The notes: generated by a model not told the origin, from the letters alone. DNA of 64,000 nt from an uncultured Oscillospiraceae bacterium (GCA_947589745.1 CANQCS010000008.1:19025-83024), one strand, 5' to 3'; positions 15,681 through 24,299 are shown, numbered from the stretch's first letter. A program made the numbers and translations.

Positions 15681-17081
15681 TCATCGGTCCAAAATTTCTC
15701 CCATCACGTCCATGGCGAACGCCACGTCCACCGGCTCACCGTAGCCGTGGAAGGATATCAGGATATCATCCACCTGGACGCTGAAGGCCAGCACCCGGCC
15801 GCCCGCGCCCGTGCGCCGCAGGGCGTCCAGCGCCTCCGTGCTCAGCTCCTCCGGGGCGAGGACGGGCTCACCCTCCTCCTCTTCGCCGGGGCGGAGGTAG
15901 GTCAGATACCAGCTGGCGCCGTTGCCGCCGTTGGTGTAGCCCAGTTCTACCTTCCGGGTGTCCAGCACGGCCCCCGTCTCCGGGTCCAGGACGTAGTAGA
16001 GAGTGGCGTACTGGTCCGGCGCCGTCGCGGGCATATAGGGACCGAACACCGGGTCCAGCTGACACTGTTCAAAATCCGACAGCTCCGTTTCCTCTGCCGG
16101 GACCCCGGCGGTGTTCAGCAGGGACACGAAGGCGTCGTAGGCCGCCGCATCCACTTGGACGCACACGCTGTAGAGTCCGGTGAAGATCACATACCCGCCG
16201 TCCAGCAGGCGGATATGGACCGGCACCCCGGAGGGGGTCTGGAAGTAGACGTGGTACGTCTCCAGAACGTCGTAGAAGCTCTGCCCCTCCGTCTCCGGGA
16301 TGGCCTCCCGTGGCAGGAAGGGAGCGGCGTCCAGGGCGGCGATGAAGTTCCGCACCGCCGGGTCGTGGTCCGGGGAGAGGGCTTGCAGCTCCTCCGGGCC
16401 CTCGTTCCAGGAGTCATGGGTCTCATAGGTGAGGCCGGTGTAGTTCTCCGACAGGTGGAGCCGGTCCTCGTAGAGGTCCGCGCCGGTGTAGAGGGTCATG
16501 CCGTTGTCGTTGACGTACAGCGCCACATCCCCGGTGGCCCACCGCATACAGAGCATGAAACCGGGGTCAAAGCCCCGGATGGCGTAGAAGTCCCCCTCCA
16601 CGCTGCCCGCCAGCTCCACGTAGCCGTCCCTGGGCGTCCACTCGTTAATGAGGCCCGTGGCATAGCCTAGGTGTTCGCCGATGACCGTGTCCGCGTATTG
16701 CCCGTCGATGTTCTCGTAGTGGACGTAGGACCGGCCGCCGTAGATGAAGAATGCGATCATGTCCACCGCCGCGCCATCGTCCAGCCCTAGGGTGAATTCG
16801 GTCCGGGGGATGGTGACGCCGCCGGCCTGCTGGGCCTCGCCACCCACCTGCTGCTCCCCCGACGCCGCGCCGCTGATGCCGGGAGCGTCCGCACTGTCCA
16901 GCCTGCTGCCAGTGAAGTACCGCGCCGCAAAAATGCCCACGACCACCACCGCCAGACAGGCGGCCAGGGCGGTCCACCGCGTCCAATGGGACCGCCGGGC
17001 CGGAGCGGCGGGGAGAGCGGCGTCCTCAATGAGTTCATCAGGGATATCCCCGATGGCCAGCAAAATCGTTTCCTTCGTCAT
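15681..17081 (-). CDS. Membrane-anchored regulator paired with ECF sigma factor (putative anti-sigma)
   Basis: 466 residues: a cytoplasmic N-terminus (MTKETILLAIGDIPDELIEDA), one membrane segment near residues 37-55 (ALAACLAVVVVGIFAARYF) and a large extracytoplasmic part of about 400 residues without a family I recognise. The frame is open far upstream, but ATG 17081 has AAAAGGAGG and overlaps the sigma gene stop by 4 bp (ATGA), the usual layout of an ECF sigma and its partner. The N-terminus is short for a ZAS-type anti-sigma domain and lacks the HxxxCxxC motif, so the anti-sigma role is inferred from context. Confidence 0.7.
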   Translation of the reverse strand: MTKETILLAIGDIPDELIEDAALPAAPARRSHWTRWTALAACLAVVVVGIFAARYFTGSRLDSADAPGISGAASGEQQVGGEAQQAGGVTIPRTEFTLGLDDGAAVDMIAFFIYGGRSYVHYENIDGQYADTVIGEHLGYATGLINEWTPRDGYVELAGSVEGDFYAIRGFDPGFMLCMRWATGDVALYVNDNGMTLYTGADLYEDRLHLSENYTGLTYETHDSWNEGPEELQALSPDHDPAVRNFIAALDAAPFLPREAIPETEGQSFYDVLETYHVYFQTPSGVPVHIRLLDGGYVIFTGLYSVCVQVDAAAYDAFVSLLNTAGVPAEETELSDFEQCQLDPVFGPYMPATAPDQYATLYYVLDPETGAVLDTRKVELGYTNGGNGASWYLTYLRPGEEEEGEPVLAPEELSTEALDALRRTGAGGRVLAFSVQVDDILISFHGYGEPVDVAFAMDVMGEILDR

Positions 17082-17632
17082 ACCGAAAAGCCCTCCTTTT
17101 CCAGGTGTGCCCGGAGCGCCTGGCGCAGGCGGGCCAGCTGGGACTTGACCCGGCTCTCGCCCACGCCCATGGCCCGGGCGATATCCTTGACAGAGTAGAG
17201 ATACCAGTAGCGCCGGAGGAAGAGCCGCCGCTTCTCCGGCGGCAGGGAGCGGAGGAACTGCTCGATGGCCCCCGCCAGGGCCAGCCGGTCCGCGGCATCG
17301 CCGTCGCTCCGGGCCGCGCAGTCCCCCAACTCCTCCAGAGCCAGGGGCGTCTCGCCGCCGCCCCGCCGCTGGGCGCCCGCCGCCTTCAGGCGGTTGAGGG
17401 CCAGGTTGCGGGTGATGCGGCCCAGGTACGCGCCCAGGTGCCGGGGCGACTGGGGCGGGATGGCGTTCCACGCCGCCAGCAGGGCGTCGCTGACGCACTC
17501 CTCGGCGTCGGCGTCGTCGGCCAGGATGTTGCGGGCGATGGCGCGGCAGCGCCCGCCGTACTTGTCCGACGCCGCGGCGATAGCGTCCTCGGACCGGGCA
17601 TGGAACAGAGAGACGATAGCCTGGTCGTCCAC
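17078..17632 (-). CDS. ECF-type RNA polymerase sigma factor
   Basis: 184 residues. Region 2 (about 8-75) contains YGGRCRAIARNILADDADAEECVSD and HLGAYLGRITRNLALN. Region 4 (about 120-175) contains LPPEKRRLFLRRYWYLYSVKDIARAMGVGESRVKSQLARLR, a sigma-70 region 4 helix-turn-helix (quoted here in family terms). It lacks regions 1 and 3. The gene starts the pair and is preceded by an ECF-like promoter, which suggests autoregulation. The stimulus is unknown. Confidence 0.92.
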   Translation of the reverse strand: MDDQAIVSLFHARSEDAIAAASDKYGGRCRAIARNILADDADAEECVSDALLAAWNAIPPQSPRHLGAYLGRITRNLALNRLKAAGAQRRGGGETPLALEELGDCAARSDGDAADRLALAGAIEQFLRSLPPEKRRLFLRRYWYLYSVKDIARAMGVGESRVKSQLARLRQALRAHLEKEGFSV

Positions 17633-17670
17633 GGTACCCCTCCTTTCGCTTGATGAAGGCCTTCACTGAT

Positions 17671-17699
17671 ATAGACAACAAAAACGGACGGTTGGTTCC
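17671..17699 (-). promoter_or_regulatory. Possible ECF-type autoregulatory promoter
   Basis: On the minus strand GGAACCAACC (an ECF -35-like GGAAC motif, 17699 leftward) is followed after 17 bp from GGAACC by GTCTAT, about 40 bp before the sigma gene start. GGAAC -35 motifs are typical of ECF factors. The -10 also contains TTGTCTATA, the word seen at the GntR sites, probably by chance. Confidence 0.4.
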
Positions 17700-17738
17700 G
17701 GAAAAAATCAACTTTAAAGATAGGAAAAATATAAGACG

Positions 17739-17768
17739 GAGGGGCGCCGTCACTGGACAGCACCCCTC
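17739..17768. terminator. Terminator of the serine hydrolase gene
   Basis: A 12 bp stem (GAGGGGCGCCGT with ACAGCACCCCTC, wobble pairs) is followed leftward by TATATTTTTCC, 30 bp past the stop at 17799. Confidence 0.7.
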
Positions 17769-17798
17769 TGATTTGAACTGATCCCCCTGATGGAGGTA

Positions 17799-19241
17799 TC
17801 ACTGCTTTTTGAATTCCACAGGAGCCACGCCGGGGGTGGGCTCCACCGTGACCTGGAGGCCGGAGATATGGCCGGTGGCGTCCGAGAGGAACATCGTCGG
17901 CAGCGTCGCCCCCATGAGCGGGAGAATCATGTCGTAGCAGTCGTAGTGGTAGTGAGTGAACACGGCGTCAAAGCCGTTCCATTTCCCCGCCAGCCCGTTA
18001 TCCGTCTGGTCGATGATGAGGCTGCCGAAGCCGGGGTGGGAGAAGGTGCCGCAGTACTCCTCCGCCGGGTGGCTGGGGGAGGTGCCGGGGATCTGGGCCT
18101 TGGCGTGCTGCTCCATGCCGGCCATGGCCCCCTGCATCATCCCGGCGAAGACCTGCTGGAACCGGGCGTTCCAGTCGGGCACCTCCGCCACGCCCAGGGT
18201 CATATCGGCCAGAGTGTTGGACAGGGCGTCCACGGAGAGGGAGGAGTTGGCGTTGCTCAGGGCCACCATGCCGAAGCCGGATCCGGGCAGCAGCGTCAGC
18301 TGGGAGGAGAAGCCGTTGGTGTTGCCGCCGTGGCTTACCATCTTGTGGCCGCGGTAGATGTCCGTGAACCAGCAGAGGCCGTAGTCCGCCTGCTGGATCT
18401 CCTCGAAGGACCAGAAGTAGGGGCTGCCGATCATCTGGTGGGTGTGCATCATGTCCAGGGTGGCCTTGGAGATGAGCCGCTCCCCCTTCCAGGTGCCGTC
18501 GCCCAGCTGGAAGAGGGCGTACTTGGCCATGTCGGCGGCACTGGAGACAATGGCCCCGGCGGGGGACAGGGCCTTCAGGCGCATATACCCCATCTCCATC
18601 CAGCCCGTGCCGGTGTAGACATAGCCTTTGGAGGTGTTCTCGAACCTAGACAGGGAGTCCACCTCAAAGTCCGTGTGGTCCATGCCCAGCTTGTCCAGGA
18701 TGCGCTCCTTCACGAAGCTCTCCCAGCTCTGGCCGGACAGCACCTCCAGCAGGTGGCCGGCCACGGTCACCATCTGGTTGGAGTATTGCAGCACGGTGCG
18801 GAAATCCGCGCTGGGCTGGAGGTACTGGAACGCCTCCACCTGGGCCCGGCGGTCGTCCATGGCGCAGAAGGCCGCCTGAATGTCGTAGCGGGGCACCCCG
18901 GTGCGATGGCACAGCAGGTCCCGGGTGGTGACCCGCTCCGTGGTGACCGGGTCGTATAGCTTCAGCCAGGGGAGATAGCTGCGGACCGGCTTATCCCAGT
19001 CCAGCTTTCCCTCGTCCGCCAGCATCCCCAGGGCCAGGGCGGTGAAGGTCTTGGTCACCGAGCCGATGGGCATTACCGTCTCGCCGGTCATGGGCAGATC
19101 CTTTTCCACGTCCCGTTTCCCGTAGCCCTTGGCGCACAGTACCTCTCCGTCCTTCACCAGGGCCACCGACATGCCGGCCACGTTCCACTTCGCCAGCAGC
19201 TCCTCCATGATGCCGTCCAATTTGCGCATGATTGAATCCAT
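17799..19241 (-). CDS. Serine hydrolase, beta-lactamase/class C-like family
   Basis: 480 residues. The catalytic SxxK is SVTKTF near residue 56 (PIGSVTKTFTALALGML), the YxN-equivalent is YSNQMV near 148, and an HGGNTNGF motif near 307 takes the place of the KTG triad. A lipocalin-like C-terminal beta domain of about 110 residues follows. No signal peptide is visible, so it is probably an intracellular esterase or peptidase rather than a secreted beta-lactamase. Divergent from the XRE-cupin pair. The substrate is unknown; D-amino-acid or ester substrates are common in the family. Confidence 0.9.
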   Translation of the reverse strand: MDSIMRKLDGIMEELLAKWNVAGMSVALVKDGEVLCAKGYGKRDVEKDLPMTGETVMPIGSVTKTFTALALGMLADEGKLDWDKPVRSYLPWLKLYDPVTTERVTTRDLLCHRTGVPRYDIQAAFCAMDDRRAQVEAFQYLQPSADFRTVLQYSNQMVTVAGHLLEVLSGQSWESFVKERILDKLGMDHTDFEVDSLSRFENTSKGYVYTGTGWMEMGYMRLKALSPAGAIVSSAADMAKYALFQLGDGTWKGERLISKATLDMMHTHQMIGSPYFWSFEEIQQADYGLCWFTDIYRGHKMVSHGGNTNGFSSQLTLLPGSGFGMVALSNANSSLSVDALSNTLADMTLGVAEVPDWNARFQQVFAGMMQGAMAGMEQHAKAQIPGTSPSHPAEEYCGTFSHPGFGSLIIDQTDNGLAGKWNGFDAVFTHYHYDCYDMILPLMGATLPTMFLSDATGHISGLQVTVEPTPGVAPVEFKKQ

Positions 19242-19296
19242 GTTGCGTCTCCTTTCAAGATCGTTCTGATATGCGGTCGGGACCGCCGCGGTCCCG

Positions 19297-19325
19297 TTGA
19301 CAACGGGTGCCGGGTCTTGTACAAT
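19297..19325 (+). promoter_or_regulatory. Promoter of the XRE-cupin pair
   Basis: TTGACA (19297-19302), 17 bp, TACAAT (19320-19325), 36 bp before the start codon of the first regulator. Confidence 0.7.
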
Positions 19326-19360
19326 GGTTTTGTGACCAGAGGAACCCCGGAGGTTTGTGT

Positions 19361-19921
19361 ATGATAGGAGATGTGATCCGGCGCTTTCGCCTGGAGCAGG
19401 GCCTCACTCTGCGCCAGCTGGCAGTCCAGATCGGTGTGACCGACAGCTATCTCTCCCTGCTGGAGAACAACGGGGAGGAGCCGTCCCTGTCCGCGCTGCG
19501 GAAGCTGTCCCAGGCCCTGTGCCGCCCGATATCCGATTTCTTTGAGGAGGAGACCCCGGTCCCCTCCATTGCCCGCGCGCTGGACCGCCAGGTCCGTCAG
19601 TGCGGCGGACTCTGCACCTGGGAGGTGCTGACGCCTGCCTCGCCCTGTGGCGGGGACCAGCTCACCATGGTCCGTGTCTCTCTGACTGCGGGAGCAACGA
19701 TCCACTGTGAGGGTGTCCCGGAGCAGGCGTGCATCTATTTGTGCACCGGCGCTGTTCATATCCAACTATCCGGCGCGGACTACGCCATGGAGACGGGCGA
19801 CAGCCTGACCCTTCGGACGGGGATCCCCTTCGCCGCTTTCTGCCAGGAGGAGAGCACCGCCGTGGTCACCCTGTCCGGCGGCGGCCTTCCGGGGATCTCC
19901 GTGGAAAGGAGCGGCCTATGA
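19361..19921 (+). CDS. XRE-family regulator with cupin domain (first of tandem pair)
   Basis: 186 residues. The N-terminal helix-turn-helix (about 3-60) contains RRFRLEQGLTLRQLAVQIGV and SYLSLLENNGEEPSLSALRKL; the C-terminal cupin-like barrel (about 105-180) has a degraded set of metal residues (CEGVPEQACIYLCTG). Such proteins (PuuR/HipB-cupin type) sense small ligands and control amino-acid or polyamine metabolism. ATG 19361 follows CGGAGG. Its stop overlaps the next regulator's start by 4 bp, so the two are co-translated paralogues. Confidence 0.88.
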   Translation: MIGDVIRRFRLEQGLTLRQLAVQIGVTDSYLSLLENNGEEPSLSALRKLSQALCRPISDFFEEETPVPSIARALDRQVRQCGGLCTWEVLTPASPCGGDQLTMVRVSLTAGATIHCEGVPEQACIYLCTGAVHIQLSGADYAMETGDSLTLRTGIPFAAFCQEESTAVVTLSGGGLPGISVERSGL

Positions 19922-20487
19922 TGGGACCGAAGATCCGCCAGTTCCGGCTGAAGAAGGGGCTCACCCTCCAGGAGCTGGCCCAGAAGACCATGACCACCGC
20001 GGGCTACCTGTCCCAGCTGGAGCGGGACCTGACGGAGCCCTCCCTGGCCACGCTGCGGAGGATCGCGGCGGCGCTGGATACGCCGATCTTTACCCTCCTG
20101 AACGAGGAGGACCCCAACGCCTCCTTTGTGCCGGCGTACCACCGGCACCAGCTCTCTTTCTCCGACGCCGGGGTCAGCTATGAGGTCCTGACGCCGCCAA
20201 CGGAATCCGCCGTCAACGGGCCCAACTTTCTGATGATGCTGTTCTCCCTGTCCCCCCAGCGGTTCGGCAGTGAGGAGCGGGTGTCCCACGACGCGGAGGA
20301 GTGCCTGTACCTCATGTCCGGCACTCTGGAGGTGCTGGTGGGAGAGACGACCTACAAACTGGAGGAGGGCGACAGTATCCGCATCCCCGGCGGCGCGCCC
20401 CACAACCTGTACAATCCCGGCCAGACAGCCGCCAGGGGCGTCACCTGCCTGAAGCCGGGAATGTTCATCAGCACGGTCCGGCCTTAG
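19918..20487 (+). CDS. XRE-family regulator with cupin domain (second of tandem pair)
   Basis: 189 residues, homologous to the preceding protein: HTH at about 4-62 (IRQFRLKKGLTLQELAQKT, GYLSQLERDLTEPSLATLRRI) and a cupin with better-preserved metal-type residues (SHDAEECLYLMSGTLEVLV, GDSIRIPGGAPHNLYNPG). Its stop overlaps the stop of the convergent dipeptide epimerase gene by 4 bp. The pair may form a heterodimer and may control the neighbouring epimerase or serine hydrolase; that is inferred only from position. Confidence 0.9.
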   Translation: MMGPKIRQFRLKKGLTLQELAQKTMTTAGYLSQLERDLTEPSLATLRRIAAALDTPIFTLLNEEDPNASFVPAYHRHQLSFSDAGVSYEVLTPPTESAVNGPNFLMMLFSLSPQRFGSEERVSHDAEECLYLMSGTLEVLVGETTYKLEEGDSIRIPGGAPHNLYNPGQTAARGVTCLKPGMFISTVRP

Positions 20488-21548
20488 AAGTCCACTTCAA
20501 CGCCGATGCCCGGCACGTCCCCCAGCGTGGCGCGGCCGCCCACATGGTCGAAGCCGCCCCGGACGGGGCCGCCGGACAGGATATACACCGCGTCCAGGTC
20601 CACCTCCCGGATGTTGTCCAGCGCCGCCGCGACGTGCATCCCGGCCACGTTGGCCAGGGCGCTCTCGCCCATGCAGCCGATCATGCAGCCGATGCCGGAC
20701 GCCTCCGCGATGGCGTTGATCTGGATGGCCCGGTAGATCCCGCCGCACTTCATCAGCTTGATGTTGATGACGTCCACCGCCCGCATGGCGGCCAGCCTGG
20801 CGGCGTCCGTGGGCGTGTGGCAGCTCTCGTCCGCCGCGATGGGCACCCGGATGGTACGTTTGATCTCCCGAAGCCCCTCCCAGTCCCAGGCGGCGATGGG
20901 CTGCTCAATGAGCCCCACCGACAGTTTTTCTAATCCCGGAGCGATGCGGATGGTGTCCTTGACGCTCCAGCCCTGGTTGGCATCCACCCGCAGGGCGATG
21001 GAGGGGCCTGCCGCCTCGCGGACCGCCTGCATCCGGCGGAGGTCTGTACCGATATCCTCGCCCAGTTTCACTTTCAGAATGGTGAAGCCCTTGGACACCC
21101 ACTCCGCGGCCTTCTCCGCCATGGCCTCCGGCTCGTCGATGCCGATGGTCACGTCGGAGTGGACCGTGCGGACGTCCCCGCCCAGGTATCGGTACAGGGG
21201 CATCCCCGCCGCCTTGGCGGCAATGTCATAGCAGGCCATGTCAAAGGCGCACTTGATGGGACCGTTCCCGGCGTAGAGCGCGTCCATCCGGCGGTGGATA
21301 CCGCCCAGGGCCACGGGGTCCTGCCCCAGCAGGGCCAGGCGGAGCGCCTTTCCCACCGCGTAGGCGGCGTCCAGGTCATCCCCGGTGACGAAGGGGAGGG
21401 GCGCAGCCTCGCCATAGCCGGAGATCCCCTCGTCCGTGTCCATCCGCACCAGCAGCGTCTCCATGTCCTTGATCTCAGCAAACGCCACCTTCATGGGCTT
21501 TTCAAATCCGAAGGCCGCTCGTTCAAACCGTATGTCTGTGATCCGCAT
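20484..21548 (-). CDS. Dipeptide epimerase (enolase superfamily)
   Basis: 354 residues of the muconate-lactonizing-enzyme subgroup. It has KVKLG (the KxK base pair near residue 161), LRVDANQGW, IEQPIAAWD and AADESCHT (three metal acids), and NIKLMKCGG (second lysine). These match L-Ala-D/L-Glu-type dipeptide epimerases used in murein peptide recycling, although the branch could be another acid-sugar or dipeptide epimerase. The start is ATG 21548 (MRITDIRFERA) after GAGGAGTGAGG, with a consensus promoter 23 bp upstream. Single leftward gene. Confidence 0.87.
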   Translation of the reverse strand: MRITDIRFERAAFGFEKPMKVAFAEIKDMETLLVRMDTDEGISGYGEAAPLPFVTGDDLDAAYAVGKALRLALLGQDPVALGGIHRRMDALYAGNGPIKCAFDMACYDIAAKAAGMPLYRYLGGDVRTVHSDVTIGIDEPEAMAEKAAEWVSKGFTILKVKLGEDIGTDLRRMQAVREAAGPSIALRVDANQGWSVKDTIRIAPGLEKLSVGLIEQPIAAWDWEGLREIKRTIRVPIAADESCHTPTDAARLAAMRAVDVINIKLMKCGGIYRAIQINAIAEASGIGCMIGCMGESALANVAGMHVAAALDNIREVDLDAVYILSGGPVRGGFDHVGGRATLGDVPGIGVEVDF

Positions 21549-21570
21549 TGTCCTCACTCCTCTTGGCTTG

Positions 21571-21599
21571 ATTATAGGACCGAATATTTCTGATGTCAA
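21571..21599 (-). promoter_or_regulatory. Promoter of the dipeptide epimerase gene
   Basis: On the minus strand TTGACA (21599-21594), 17 bp, TATAAT (21576-21571): a perfect consensus promoter immediately upstream of the RBS. Confidence 0.85.
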
Positions 21600-21666
21600 T
21601 AAATATTAAAAATTTTTTACTTAGTCCTGATAACTATGCGGGAGATGAGCGAAAGGAAGGTTCATC

Positions 21667-23001
21667 GTGAATGTACTGATCGATATAGAATGGGTCCAGA
21701 GCGGTGAGGATTTTGAAATCACACAGATCGCGGCTGTCCGTGTCTCAGAAACATGGGAAACCGTTGATACCTTTGGTGCCCTGGTCTGCCCCGCATCCTG
21801 CTGGAATGTGAATTGGGACCACATGGCGTATAACGGGTATTCCCCTGACGAGTTCCGGGCAGGTTCGGATGAAGCATCCTGTCTGTTACGGCTTCTGCGC
21901 TTTTTGAAGGCCGATGACACGCTGATCTGCTGGCATAAGGATACGGAGCACGTGCTGAAGAGGAAGTGGGAAACGACGGTGGGTGAGGAACTCCCGTTCA
22001 AATGCAGGCACGTAAACCAGAAAGTATACGGCCTGGCCAGCGCCAGGGGGATCGATCAACACGGCTTATACGAAACGGCAGCGGCATTTGGTATTGAATT
22101 ACCAGCGCCAAAGCATCAGGCCACCAACGATGTTCAGGTGATGCAGCGGCTGCTTTCAAAACTGAACATTCGGTTTTCTGCCAATTCCGGCGCTATCCAG
22201 GATGCCCCCAGGAAGAAAACCAGACGTGAGAAAAACCTGGAGACCCTTTCCCACAGTCAGTATAACTACATATTTACACCGGACTCTAACGTGTTCCACC
22301 GGGTGACCTGCCATCTTATGCTGAATGCAAAGACGATCCATGGGACCGTGCGCTACGAAAAGGCCAGCCAGGGGCGCGTTCCGTGTAAGGTTTGTCATCC
22401 GCAGCCAGGTGAACCTCGGGAATCTCCTCCGGCTCAACAGAAGAAATATCCCGAGCCCTTAAAAAAGGAACTGATCAAGACACGGCTTCTCGGAGATCAT
22501 GTCGTTAAGGTCGCAAGCACAAAGATCGTCGGGCATTGCTATAACATGACGCACCCAGGTGATCTGACGCTCAAGATCATGGAGGAGCATGACTGCCTCA
22601 AAAAGAACTGCCCGTTCTTTAAAAAGTATGAGGACCGCCCCTATTGGATCGAGCGGAATGTGAAGGAGAAGCGAAAGGCCGAGCGAAAAGAGGCCAAGCA
22701 GGCGGAGCGGTTTGAAGCCCGGAAGCAGGCAGAAAAACTTGCCGCATTGAAAGAATCTCTCCAATCGTATGCGGATGAAGCCGGACCACCGCTGTATATT
22801 GTCAGGCTGGAAACGGAGACGCCCCACAGGTACAAGGTTTTCTATGTTTCGGAAAATTCATTTAAGGACGGTGACCGTTTCAAAGAATTCCTTGGCATCG
22901 TCAAGAGAAACCACCCAGACATCTCACTCCATCTGCAGCACATACGGCATGTGGATGGGCACTTTGTCACCATCGCCGAATTCTTTGCCAGAAAACGATA
23001 G
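21667..23001 (+). CDS. DEDDh exonuclease-like protein with Cys/His zinc-motif domain
   Basis: 444 residues. The N-terminal DnaQ-like domain (about 1-165) has LIDIEW (the Asp/Glu of ExoI) and HQATNDVQVMQRLL (ExoIII HxxxxD). A central segment (about 198-244) has an FHR..C...NAK...GR.PCKVCHP pattern, seen in other proteins as a small C-terminal zinc-binding module. Next come DCLKKNCPFF and a Lys/Glu-rich coiled stretch near 330-360, then an unassigned C-terminus of about 80 residues. The start is GTG 21667 after AAGGAAGG. Its base composition is clearly more AT-rich than its neighbours, suggesting transfer. Function beyond probable 3'-5' exonuclease is unknown. Confidence 0.7.
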   Translation: MNVLIDIEWVQSGEDFEITQIAAVRVSETWETVDTFGALVCPASCWNVNWDHMAYNGYSPDEFRAGSDEASCLLRLLRFLKADDTLICWHKDTEHVLKRKWETTVGEELPFKCRHVNQKVYGLASARGIDQHGLYETAAAFGIELPAPKHQATNDVQVMQRLLSKLNIRFSANSGAIQDAPRKKTRREKNLETLSHSQYNYIFTPDSNVFHRVTCHLMLNAKTIHGTVRYEKASQGRVPCKVCHPQPGEPRESPPAQQKKYPEPLKKELIKTRLLGDHVVKVASTKIVGHCYNMTHPGDLTLKIMEEHDCLKKNCPFFKKYEDRPYWIERNVKEKRKAERKEAKQAERFEARKQAEKLAALKESLQSYADEAGPPLYIVRLETETPHRYKVFYVSENSFKDGDRFKEFLGIVKRNHPDISLHLQHIRHVDGHFVTIAEFFARKR

Positions 23002-23136
23002 CCGCTCTTTGCTCCGGCCATTAACGGCCCCAATGCGCATCGCCCATGCCGTCCACCTTGGCCAAACCGATTCGAGCGGGTATCCCTGCATTTTCCACGG
23101 GGCAGTCAACCGCCGGGGACACATCCAAGATGCTGT

Positions 23137-23154
23137 GATACTTTTTCTTGAACG
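23137..23154 (+). repeat. Fragment of dispersed hairpin element
   Basis: GATACTTTTTCTTGAACG matches the first arm of the proximal hairpin and then stops, directly before a transcription terminator. It is too short to say more. Confidence 0.45.
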
Positions 23155-23156
23155 TT

Positions 23157-23198
23157 GACAGCTCACGCGGCAAACCGCCGCGGGGGCTGTCTTTTTTT
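23157..23198 (+). terminator. Terminator after the exonuclease gene
   Basis: A stem ACAGC...CGCGGC/GCCGCG...GCTGT is followed by CTTTTTTTC; strong rho-independent type reading rightward. Confidence 0.8.
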
Positions 23199-23208
23199 CT
23201 CCGCACCA

Positions 23209-23238
23209 TTGATTTTCTGCACGGGACCGTGTTATAAT
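23209..23238 (+). promoter_or_regulatory. Promoter of holB
   Basis: TTGATT (23209-23214), 18 bp, TATAAT (23233-23238), 55 bp upstream of the holB start. Confidence 0.6.
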
Positions 23239-23292
23239 GGGTACGTAATTATGTCCTGCTCCATCGGGAGGGCGGGCAAGGAGGGAGCGCCT

Positions 23293-24138
23293 ATGCCGGG
23301 ACCGGATCGTCCCACGATCGCCAACGAGCCCCGGCTGACGGAGCGGGTCCGTGAGACCGCCCGCCGTGGGGCGCTGAGCCACGCGATCATCCTCAGCGGC
23401 CAAGGGGACCTGTCCGCTGCGGCCCGGTTCGTGGCGGCCGCGCTGGAGTGCGAGGGGGACGGCCCGCCCTGCGGCCAGTGCGGTCCCTGCCGCAAGGTGT
23501 TGCGGGACATCCACCCGGACGTGGCGACGGTGGCGGACCCGGAGCACAAGAACATCTCGGTGGACGTCCTCCGCCGGACGGTGGCGGACGCCTATATCCT
23601 GCCCAACGAGGGCAGGCGGAAGGTCTACATCTTCCCGGACTGCGACCTGCTGGACCCCAAGGCCCAGAACGTGCTGCTGAAGGTGGTGGAGGAGGGCCCG
23701 CCCCACGCGGCGTTCCTGTTCTGCGCCAGGAACAGCGCGGTGCTGCTGCCCACCATCCGCTCCCGGGCGGTGGAGTGGAAGCTGTCCGCCGAGGAGGAGA
23801 CGGCGGAGACAGACGACCGGGCGAAGCAACTCTGTGAGCTGCTGTGCGGCGGCAAGGCCGCCGACATCGTCTCCTTCTGCACGGAGCTGGAGAACAGCAA
23901 ACTGGACAGGGATGCCCTCCAGGGCATCCTCTCCGACGCCAGGGATCTGGCCGTGGCCGGCCTGGCGGCCACCTACGGCGCGGCGGGCGACGGGTTTTCC
24001 CGCCGTCTGGCGGAAAAGGCCGGCCGCCGGCGGCTGGCGGCCAGCGTGGAGATCCTGGAGCGGTTCACCCGTGAATGTCAATACAATATTAACGTGGGGC
24101 AGCTGACAGGGGCACTGGCGGTGGCGCTCACTGGCTGA
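23293..24138 (+). CDS. holB: DNA polymerase III subunit delta prime
   Basis: 281 residues of the clamp-loader AAA+ fold. It has SHAIILSGQGDLSAA (a degenerate P-loop, as expected for delta prime), the zinc site CGQCGPCRKVLRDIHPDV near residue 57, and LLKVVEEGPPHAAFLFCARN with the SRAVEW sensor region. It assembles with gamma/tau and delta to load the beta clamp. ATG 23293 follows AAGGAGGGA; the open frame upstream is not needed. It is followed, after an unusually long structured gap, by ricT, the usual Firmicutes partner. Confidence 0.9.
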   Translation: MPGPDRPTIANEPRLTERVRETARRGALSHAIILSGQGDLSAAARFVAAALECEGDGPPCGQCGPCRKVLRDIHPDVATVADPEHKNISVDVLRRTVADAYILPNEGRRKVYIFPDCDLLDPKAQNVLLKVVEEGPPHAAFLFCARNSAVLLPTIRSRAVEWKLSAEEETAETDDRAKQLCELLCGGKAADIVSFCTELENSKLDRDALQGILSDARDLAVAGLAATYGAAGDGFSRRLAEKAGRRRLAASVEILERFTRECQYNINVGQLTGALAVALTG

Positions 24139-24236
24139 TGCGGGGGCTCCGCCCCCGCCAGGGCTGATAGGCACCCTGGGGGTGCCTGCCGTCCCCTGGT
24201 TCCTTTTCCCCCGTGGGAAAAGGAACCAAAAGCACG

Positions 24237-24266
24237 TTTAAGAAAACCAAGGTTTTCTTAAAAATC
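24237..24266 (+). terminator. Probable holB terminator
   Basis: A perfect 12-13 bp stem (TTTAAGAAAACC with GGTTTTCTTAAA) followed by AATCTTTCC. AT-rich and symmetrical, so it could act in both directions. Confidence 0.5.
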
Positions 24267-24299
24267 TTTCCTCATTTTTTGTTTATGTTTGCGCTCCCC

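Noticed and set aside
17670..17678. TTGTCTATA word in the sigma-factor promoter as a third GntR site
   Set aside because: No palindrome around it and an unrelated operon; most likely chance, kept only as a note.
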